Shown here in pieces: positions 24,801 through 35,520 of a DNA stretch of 64,000 bases. The notes beneath the pieces were generated by a model. The model saw only the letters and a program-made list of their open reading frames with translations. It made no database searches and was not told where the DNA came from. Both the position numbers and the translations under genes were made by a program. Origin of the DNA: Cricetomys ansorgei (lineage: Eukaryota > Chordata > Mammalia > Rodentia > Nesomyidae); contig JAMJFZ010003163.1 in NCBI GenBank assembly GCA_026225945.1, positions 19,156,501-19,220,500 of the forward strand, written 5' to 3'. Numbering within the stretch: the first letter of the stretch is position 1; the number at the start of each line of letters is the position of its first letter.

Positions 24801-27800
24801 CCAAGGTGCCTGGCACGTGACCAGGCAGGTCCCTGCCCTGTATTGTGTAGAGGCGGCTTTTGTTCCTGCTGGCTCTGGTCCTGGTGACTTGGGCTCATTC
24901 CCAGTTCTCGTGGTGGACACAGGTACTGGTGGCTCCTGTGTCCCTAACCACCAGCTTACCTGAGGAGGGTAGAGTTCCTCTCATGCTCAAGGGTGGGGGT
25001 GTGTGCCACATCCTGGGGGCTCCTCCCTGGAGGCTCTTTGTACTGAGTGGAGCCCTCATTTCCTGCTGTTGGGATAGAGATGCCCCAGGGCCTGGGTCTA
25101 TGCTGGGCGCTAGTACCCTGTACACCATGGTAACCTTATCGAAGCCAACCAACCGGGGCTGCCAGGCAAGGGACACCAGGGACAGAATGTGGCCCTTCAG
25201 GATAAGTGGCACCCTAAGCTCTTCCAACTCTGGATGTGAACTTGCGTAATCCCAGGGACAGAGTGCTCGTCCTCTGTGAGGAGGACACCCTGTCTCCCTC
25301 CCCAGTGCCTTGCCATATCCAAGAACTCCACTGTGGCCCTGAAGCAGCACTAGGTGACAGACTGTTCTGCTCCAGGCAGGTGCGTGAGGCCACAGGAGTG
25401 GACATCAGCATGCGCGTGGGCATCCACTCCGGGAACGTGCTGTGTGGGGTCATCGGGCTCCGAAAGTGGCAGTATGACGTGTGGTCCCATGACGTGTCCC
25501 TGGCCAACAGGATGGAGGCTGCTGGAGTTCCTGGGTGAGGTTCAGCAAGGCAGAGGCAGAGGCCAGGTGGTCAGGGTGGGACTAGGTATGGAGGCAGAGG
25601 ATGGAGCCAGCTGCTGTGCATCCCCAAATGGGTGCCTGGGCCGTGCTGCTTTATCTGACTTGGTTTCCCCAGCCGGGTGCACATCACAGAGGCGACACTG
25701 AAACACTTGGACAAGGCGTACGAGGTGGAGGATGGGCACGGGCAGCAGCGTGACCCCTATCTGAAAGAGATGAACATCCAAACCTACCTGGTGATCGACC
25801 CCCGGGTACAAGGGCTTGGGGATGGGTGGGGGTGGGGCAGCCTGGGAGCAGGGTCCCAACTACTAGCAACTGACCCTCAAGATTGTAGTGAGGGGCAGAG
25901 ACTAGCCCAAAGTAGGAGGGCACTTCCTGAAACTCATCACATTCTAGGCACCAGGGAATAACCTCTACACGTCTCCTGTTAGGTGGGGGAGCAAGGACAG
26001 ATCGGCAACTCCAGACACAGCGCATGGGTGTTAGTGCAGTCCCATGGAGATAATTTCAGGAAGCTCTCCTGCCAAGTCACTCAGGGAAGCAGGGCACAGC
26101 CAGGGATCCTGCTTCTGGAGCTTGCAGGTCTGGGGCTCTGGGTTTTTCTCAAGGAGGCTCAAGCTGCCTCCTCTTCTGGAGTCCAGCTTGCCTCCTAACT
26201 GGAGAGGCTGCTGGGCTTGTCTGTTGACTGCTCCAGGCTGGCAGTCTGCCATGTTTTGCTGTCTGTGGCCTTGACCTCCCGAATCATCCTTGGGAGTTTG
26301 CTCAAGAATTCAGGCAGGACTTCTTCCAGCTGTCTCTTGGTCCTGTCACCTTGGCTATACCTGGAGCAGTCTGAAAGCCCACCCAGTTTCCACTGCCTGC
26401 CTTAGCTCTTCCACGGTCTCTTTTCTTGCTGATGTCCCCAGGGCAGCCACTGCATACAGGAAAATGCCTGCTCCCTGGCCTTACGGCCCACAATGCTCCT
26501 GACGCTCCTGTTTATTTATACTTTTCATTGTTTATTGTCATTCTGTGCTGCCAAAGACTACTTGGCCCTCCAGCCTGCAGATCGCCCAGCTCTTCTCCAA
26601 GCATGAACTTAGTGACTTTGAAATGGACGAAGTCCCAACCTCAAACATCTGCAGACATAGTTCCAAAGCCCATCCCCAGGGCCGCCAGATCAAGCCAGTA
26701 GAACTGCAAGATGCTGGCCAGACTGCAGCCAAGCTCCTGGGAAGCAGCAGCATATGTGTACCCCGGAAGTGTGCAACTGTAGTCCCTCCTGGTCCCTCTC
26801 TCTGGCTTTGTTCAGTTTCAAAACTGGCAGTTTAGAGGAACTGTAGGAGTTCCTCTTCGTCCTTGATTCCAGCCAGCATGTGCCCAGAGTTACTAGCGGT
26901 AGAGGACCCCCAGGGGAAGGTCCTCGCCTCCAGACCCAGCAGCAATTGCCCACTCTGTGACTTGGCTGTCCTCTGCGGGGACCCTAGGACCTTCGAGGCG
27001 GAACTCCACATCCCAGTCCTGGGCTCAGTAGATAGCAGGTGGTGAGGGTTTAAAGAGGTTTCTATCCCCAGAGAGTCACTGGAAGTTTCCAGAAAATTTG
27101 CCACTGTGCTTTGGCCAGGGTCTGGGTGGGCCACTGTCCATCGGTGTTGGTGATGATGAGGAGATGGACTCTGGAGGGAGAGTCTGACTTGCTGGGGGTG
27201 GAGGAGACAAGACTCTCAGCAGACACAAGATATACTTGTGTCTGCTATCCTTGGGCTCTTTCTTTTCCTCTCTTGTTCCTAGCCATACCTGACGACCCTG
27301 ACTTGAAAAGGACCAGGCATGCATTAAGGGGGACTTGGGGCTCAGTGGCACTAGGGCAGGAAGCAGAACTACACCCTCACTCTAGGGCCCAGCTAAGCCA
27401 CTGAGGCCCTAGCTTGGTGCCCGCAGAGCAGGCATGTGGCAAATAACGGGCCTGGAGCTTGGGAAGGGTGTGATACTCCTTCAAAGGCCCTGGAGTCCGT
27501 CTGCGTCTTAGTGGCTGCCTCTGGGTTCAGGCCAGCCCACAGCCTTTGACCACTGCTTTCAGCAGGAGGAGCATGTGTGAGCCATGTGTGCTCACCCCTT
27601 CCTCAAGATGGGGCTGGCTGAGCTTGAGCTGTGTGGCTGTAAGCCCCTTCCTGGCCTGGGGCAGGGACAGAAACCGAGGGCTTCAGCTAGTCTCCAGGGC
27701 AGCCTGTGCTCCGAGAGTACAATAGGCTCAGAAACTCAACACTTCTCCCTTTACCAGACCAGTCAGCGCTCCAGGCATGCTCATGCGTATGCCAGGGGTG

Positions 27801-30800
27801 GCCGAGAGGGGAACAGGTGGGACAGGTCATGTCCGTGTCCTTGCAGAGCCAGCAGCCGCCCCCACCCAGCCATCACTTCCCCAAGCCCAAGGGGGATGCC
27901 ACCCTGAAGATGCGGGCTTCAGTGCGTGTAACCCGCTATCTTGAGTCCTGGGGGGCAGCACGGCCCTTTGCACACCTCAACCACCGGGAGAGTGTGAGCA
28001 GCAGCGAGACCCCCATCACCAATGGACGGAGGCCAAGGGTAGGTCCCTTCCCACCTGCTTGCTGGGTAAGGTGCCCTCTGAGACAGGGCAGGGTTCTGTC
28101 CCAGCCTTGCTCCTCTAGCTGCATTGTGGGTAGTCTCTTACAAGCCTCCCTTCTGGACAGGAGGAGGTATTTAGAGAAGGCTTCATCAATGGGTCCTCGA
28201 ATACCCTAGAATCTCCTGGTCCTTTTCTAGTCTGAGAAAAGAAAGCCAAGCCCATATGGTGAATGAGGGTCCATGTTCAGGGAGTGATCATCTTCTCCCT
28301 CTCACGCCTTTCAGGCCATCCCTCTTCGCCGACACCGTACCCCTGACAGGTAGGTGCCCTGCCCTTCTGCATCCTGCTCACCTGGTGGAGCTGTGCCAAT
28401 CTCCACCTCCTTGCAGGAAGCTAGCCTGATCAGTCTTTGTCTGGGACAGCCCCTCCAGGCCCAGCCCAGACCACCATGGGTTTGCCAGGGCTCAGGTTTG
28501 TCTTCTCTGGGTGCAGGACTCCCAGGTCACCGGCTTTTTGAATGGCTAGGGTGGAATGCCCACTGCATGTTGCTCTGGGGCTGGGCCTGTGGTTGCTCTG
28601 TGTTGGTGGTGAGGACAGGTGCTTCTCTGGCTCCTGTGCTAGTCCTGCATCTGGCAGAGGCGGTCTTGGTCTGGGGGTTAGGGATGTGTCCTTTGTTTCT
28701 TACTGGGCTGCAGGCCATTCACTTAACCTCTCCCCATTTCATGAACTCAGGGACCTCACCAGACACCAGTGACCCTACTGATGAGCCCACCATTCACACC
28801 CTAACCTCCGGGCAGGTGGGTCCCTGGAGTGACACAGTTGGTTTGGGGGCTCTAATTCTAGGAGTGCATCCCCCAAGGGGCGCTCGGAGGATGACTGTGA
28901 TGATGAGATGCTGTCAGCCATTGAAGGGCTCAGCTCTACCAGGTGAGTAAGGCCTGTGACCTCTACGTCCCTCTCCCCTCCCATGGCGGGGCTGGTCCCT
29001 CGTGCTGGATACCGGGGCCCTGGCTGTAGCCTTAGCCCCTTCCCTTGCACTGGGGCTGCCTCTGAGAGTGTGGCCCTCTCCTGCTTCATGGGCACATCTT
29101 GCCGCTGTTCCCCTAGGCCCTGCTGCTCCAAGTCTGATGACTTCCATACCTTCGGCCCCATCTTCCTGGAGAAGGGCTTTGAGCGCGAGGTGAGGTGGGG
29201 ACACAGGAACTGGGCCTGAGCTCGATGGGTGGGGCGCTGCTGGGTCCAGCAGATCCCACAGCGTGGGGGGGGGTATGGGGGTCTCTGCACTGGCTGTTGG
29301 GGGGCAGGGTTCTGTGCAGTCTCATCTTCTTCGTGCCTTTCTGTTGGCCCCACTCCTTCACCTGGCACCACCCTAGAGATTTGCCCCTGAGGTTTGGAGC
29401 AAATGGGTGCTTCAGGCCTCCAGCAGGAAGATATCCCAGAACCGGTCTCCTGGTCGCATGCCTGCGGGACCTCCGGCCTGGCTGGTGTGACACACTTCTT
29501 GTCCTCTAGTGGACCTGTAGGCTGGAGCACCTCATGGTTCCCTGCAGGTCTTGGGCACATGTCAGGATCTAATCTACCTTTCTCCTAAGTAGCCAGGCAG
29601 GCCAGATCCAGTTTAGATAAGAGCCTACAGCTCAGGGATTCTGAAGCTGGTTGTCGTTAGCTTTAGGCTGTGGCCATCTGAGGAGGGTCCTGGCCTTCAG
29701 GGCCTGGTGTTCACGATTGAGGGGAAGAACCTTCTCCCTGGGGATCTCTGGCAGCCACTGGGAAGAGATCGGAGGGGACTTCTCTTGGCTAGGGGTCACA
29801 TGGCTGACCTCGCTCTGGGTCTCGGTTGCTCTTCTACCGTGGCACGTGATGATGTGGTGACAGAGTGCTGCCATGTGGAGGGTAGCCTCTGGGATCCCTA
29901 CCTGCTTGCCCAGGGGCCCAGACCCAGATAAGCATCCTTGGTAAGAGGTGAGGTCAGGCCTAGTAACAACTCAGCAGCTCAGGCTTGGTTCCTTCCCATG
30001 GGGCCCGAGGAACGAGAGAAAAGCCTCACTGGGGGCAGGGCATGGCCCATGTGGAGGGGAGCTGTATAATGTTGGCAGGCGAATGACTGAATGTAGGACC
30101 ACCTGTAGAACTCCATTTTAGAGTATGAACTTGGGGTGGGGCATTGAAGGGACCTTGTTGGTAGCTGCCTCTCACAGTCCTGTCACCCCCAGTATCGCCT
30201 GGTGCCCATCCCCCGGGCTCGCTACGACTTCGCCTGTGCCAGCCTTGTCTTTGTCTGCATCCTGCTTGTCCACCTTCTAGTGATGCCCAGGTTAGTCTGT
30301 GGTGGAGAGAATGGATAAGCCCACTGGGGCCCAGCCGGACGGGTGGGGACCTTGGCAGGACCTAGCAGAAACTGGCAAGGTGCTGCATGGCTAGGAGGAA
30401 GGGAGCAGTGACTTCAGCTCTGGATCCCCCACCACTGAAGCAAAGGTTATGGCCTCAGAGTTTCTGGCCCTTCCCTGTGGCTGGGTGCAAAACTGTCCCA
30501 GGCCTCTCTATCTCCTGCCAAGTCCTGCTATGCGTGTGGTCTTGGCCTTAGCCTCTGGAAACAGTGGGCACTGTCATTTCCCTTTCAAGTGAGGAAAGTG
30601 AGACCTTCAGGGTAATGGCATCCGTCCTGGACCCCAAACCCTCCACACTGCTACTTCAGGTTCTAGGGTCCTGCTGGTGTGGAAAGAGACAAGAGGCCAA
30701 GGCCAGAGGGAACAGCTTAGTCATCGCTAGCTTCCGGAAGGCAGTTAAAACAGAGCATGGCTGGTATTGTGGCTTTGGATGTGCTAAATAGACTCCATAG

Positions 30801-33800
30801 GGCCGGTGAGATGGTTCAGCAGGTGAAGGCACCTGCCAACAAACCCGCCCACTCAAGTTCCTGCCACCCGCATGGTCAGAGGAGAGAACTGACTTCAGGG
30901 TTATTCTCTAACCTCCATATGCATGTTATGGCATGTTATGGCATGTAGGTGCCTACACACCCCCACACCCCCTAACCCCCTAAATAGCGACCAGGTATGG
31001 CGACCTAGGCCTGTGATTCCCCAGCACTATTTCACAGAGCCATAATTGCTGCAAGTTTGAGGACAGCCTGGTGTACATATAGTAAGTTCCAGGCCAAGCA
31101 GGGCTGTACAAACCTCTATCAGAACCAAATTAAATAAAAAATATACATGGATGCTCAAAATTTTTTTATTGGATTTATGTGTGAACATTTTGCCTACATG
31201 TATGTGTTTGTATCACATGTGTGCTTGGTGCCTGACGCTATCAGAAAAGGGTGTCTGATCTCCTGGAACTGGAGTTATAGATGGTTGGGAAGCACCATGT
31301 GGGTGCTCGGAATTGAATTTGGATCCTTTTGCAAGAACAGCTAGTGCTCCTAACCACTGAGCCATCTCTCTCTCTAGCCCCCTACACAGATGCTTTTCCA
31401 TTTTACATGCCAGGCCTCATTCCAGAGGTTCATGATGTGACTTCTTCTAAATTTAACCTTGATCTGTTGTTAGTGGGACATTTGGATTAGTTTTTCAAGG
31501 TTTCCTTTGCTGGGCACAGAATATCCACTGAGGAGGGTGATCATGAGCTGGAGGGTTGCAACTGGTGGGAGGGACCTGGACTCAAGTTCTTCCTCCTTTC
31601 CAGGATGGCCTCCCTGGGTGTGTCTTTTGGGCTGGTGGCCTGCCTGCTGGGACTGGTGCTCAGTTTGTGCTTTGCTACTGAGTTCTCGGTGAGCGGATCC
31701 CTGAACGCAGTGGGTTGATCCTCATCCCTGGGGGGTGGCCTCTCCCTCCCCAGTTAGTCTTGCTCTGGGCAACAACTGGGTATCCATCTTACCTCCAGGG
31801 CCATTGAGTCCCTGCAGGCTGCTCTCAAGTCCTCGGGCTCCTGGGCTGGTTAGTGCCATCCATCCTCCTGAGTAAGGCTGTCCTTTGTCCCAGCTGCGGC
31901 TTTGCATGACTTGTCCCTCTCCATAGAGGTGCTTCCCAGCCCGAGGTCCACTTCAGGCCATCTCGGAGAGTGTGGAGACGCAGCCCCTGCTGAGGCTGTC
32001 CCTGGTTGTGCTGACTGTTGGCAGCCTACTGACTGCTGCCATCATCAACATGGTGAGTTATGGGGTCAGGACAGCAAGCTCTAGCAGGGCTGTGGGCCAA
32101 GGGTTTATCTTCTGGGAAAAGGAACCATCTTTGACCCGGGAAACCCAGATTCTGGAATCCCAGTTGGGTTTCCTGAACAGTTCTATCTGGTGTGACCCCT
32201 CCATAGCTCTGCAGTGGTCTGTCGGGTCCCTAGTGCAGACTTAGGGCCCTTCACCCCTTCAAGGGAGGGCTTGATGCGCCAGCAACTCTACAGGAATGTG
32301 TTGGCAGCCAGATCCCCTTCCCTACACTCTTTGGGACTCATGTCCCTCAGTAAGGGGTAAGACTTGCCATCTGGTCCAAGTCACAGGCTGGTAGCTGCAG
32401 AGCAGCCTGAAGCCCTGCCTTGTGCTAGATCCTTCCTTTAGAGTGGATGTCTCCTCCACACTGTGCCCTGACACCATAGGCTGCAGTGTGCTCTCACGTC
32501 CTCTCTCAGGGTCCAGGAGAAAGGGGCTCCTGAGAGTGCCAACCTCAGACTCCCCCCACCCAGTCCTGGGCTGCTGCTGCTCCAGCACTTCTATAGCCCT
32601 CCCCACCCAGGTACTCCACACCTGGTGGTTGCTGTGGACACAGCCACTCACTGGGCTCAGCTGAGAGCCTAGCACCTACCCTCAGGGCGCCTTTGCTGCC
32701 AATAGTTGTCTTGGGTCACCTCCCTGGATCTACTCTAATGGAATCCTGTCTCCCCTCAGCCATTGATGCTGAACTCAGGCCCAGAGCTGTCTGGAGGCAA
32801 TGAGACAAACCCACTGGCTGCAAGAAACGGAGTTGAGACCCCATGTGACCTCCTTCCAGTGAGTGTGCTCGTCCTGGCTTCCAGCAGCACCCAGGCTCTG
32901 GCCCAGCCTTCTGGTGCTACTTGTTCTTCCTGGGTCACTCTGGTCAGAGCATATAGCACATGGAGATGATGGATGGTCCAGTGTCTCCCAGCTTAAGTGG
33001 AGATGGCAAGATCCAGGCAGCCAAGTTTGTTCCCTGCCTGCCCCAATACCAAGGAAACAGAGGACACTGGGTCTTGGTTTCTTGCTTGAAGCCCTGGGGT
33101 GGGCAGGGAGTGCTGACCAGCATCGGTTTCACTTGAGGGTGTCTTGGGGTCACTTTCCCTGTGAAGTCAGATTCCTTATGCTTGGAGAGGTTAATTGAGG
33201 CCTTAAAGGAATGAAGGGCTGGGCCCAGGGCAGCCTCAGCAGGATAGGGCTGGTAGTGGACTGTTAATGCTAGCCTGTCCCAGGCATGCCTCCTGGTGAC
33301 TGACACAGGACACTGTCCTCACCCACAGTACTACACCTGCAGCTGCATCCTGGGCTTCCTTGCGTGCTCTGTCTTCCTTCGGATGAGCCTGGAACTGAAG
33401 GCCATGCTGCTGACGGTGGCCTTGGTGGCCTACCTGCTGCTCTTCAACCTCTCCCCATGCTGGCATGCCCCAGGCAACAGCACTGAGACCAACAGTACAC
33501 ACAGGTGGGGCCCTGCCTGCTGGTGCCTCTTTGTAGCCCACTACTACAAGCTGGTTTGTTTTGACGCTTGTGCCTGGCCAGAACGTGCTGCATCTCTGCC
33601 CATGGTCCCACTGGACCAGACACTGTAGGAAATGGTGCGGTTCCTGCTTTACAGTGGGATAGTGACTGGTCCAGGCTCCAGGTCTCCAGCAGTGAGAGCT
33701 GGGTATATGGCTTACTGATAGGTCTCTGGGAGGTCTAGGCAATCAGGCTTTTGTTTCTGGGCATAGAAGCAAGCCTTGAGTCTGCTTAGTCTGAGCTGTG

Positions 33801-34315
33801 GGTTAGATCACCAATGTCAGAAGTGCAGACGCCTGTTCCTCCTGGGCAGGTGCACACTCGGGGGTTGAAAAGGGCTCTGCAGCCCTCAAGGCTTTAGACT
33901 GAGAAAAGGACTTGGCACCTCATGTGGTCAGAAGCTTGAAGACTTCCTTACTCTGGCCAGGTCCTTATGCCAGTCTACAGCGCTGTCCCAGCTCCTCCTC
34001 TGGACCCTCACTCAGCAGATGGGCCTTTGGAGTGACCCGGAAGTCCCCGTGCTTCTTCCTTGCATAGATGCACCTGTTTGTTCCCTGCTCCTTTAGGACA
34101 CGCCTGCTTCTACCAACTACACAGGGTGCGCCCAGCCACACCCTTGCTCTGGGGGCTCAGGTGACTGCCCCCTCCCCCGGCAGATGTTTAGAGAGAGACC
34201 TGAAGACCATGATCAACTTCTACCTAGTCCTGTTCTATGCCACCCTCATTCTGCTGTCCAGACAGGTGTGTAGGCTCCTTGCCCAGCCTCTCCTGAGCAG
34301 ACAGCCAGTGCAGCG

Positions 34316-34385
<70 letters not shown>

Positions 34386-35489
34386 AAGTGGGGAGGGGTG
34401 ATGGACACGACTGGGGACTGAGATACCAACATGGAAGATGCCTTTCATGGAGGTACTGGTCTTGTACAGAGGCCTGGGCGGGGTAGGCAGCACTGAAGGG
34501 TAGGCTGACCCAGCACCCTAGGTCCCAGCCCTGGGTGGTGTGTCATGGGTGTGACAGGTATGGCACCTACTCCCTGGTTTGCAGATTGACTACTACTGCC
34601 GCTTGGACTGTTTGTGGAAGAAAAAGTTCAAGAAGGAGCACGAGGAGTTTGAGACAATGGAGAATGTGAATCGCCTCCTCCTAGAAAATGTGCTGCCGGC
34701 ACATGTGGCTGCCCACTTCATCGGTGACAAGGCAGCAGAGGTGTGTGAGGGCAGGGTGCTCTAAGAGTCTGTGGGTAGAGTTGCCAGGTGCTGGGATGCT
34801 CGGTGGTACCTCCAGAATATACCTCCCTGGCCTTGACTTCTACCCTGGGGAAGATGTCATGAGGTTCACGAACGCTGAGGTGTCTGTCATTGGGATGTTC
34901 TGTATTGAGACATTTGCATGTGGCAAAGCCTTTCTGACACAAGCTCTGAAATGGCCCTGTGACAGTTCAGCATAAAACCACCTCCTGACTGTATCCCTCC
35001 TTACTAAGCTGCGTTCAAGTTATCACAGCTCACACAGCCAACCGGCCTGGAATGACCCTCCCTGCCGGCACCTGCACTCCTGGGTCAGTGGTCTCAGGGT
35101 GTCGTTTCTCCCTGCCCTATGCAGGACTGGTATCATCAGTCTTACGACTGTGTCTGTGTCATGTTTGCATCTGTTCCGGACTTCAAAGTGTTCTACACTG
35201 AGTGCGATGTCAACAAGGAAGGGTTGGAATGCCTGCGCCTACTGAACGAGATCATCGCTGATTTTGACGAGGTACAGCCTGGCCAGTCTGCACCTGCGTG
35301 CTGGCAAGGGCGGAGGAAGGCTCAATGGCAGGATGCAAGCTCAGCTATGTGCGAGGCTCTGGCTTGACCCTTAGTCCTGTAAAGGAAAACAGCAGCTAAA
35401 TAAAGCATGAGGCCAACCGGCTGGGAACTGTATTCCAGTAAATACCAAGAGACACATTTATTTATTTATTTATTCATTCATTCATTCAT

Positions 35490-35520
<31 letters not shown>

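Noticed and set aside
28775..29560. 261-codon minus-strand open frame
   Set aside because: Antisense to Adcy7 exons 12 and 13 in GC-rich DNA; no homology, so a chance frame.
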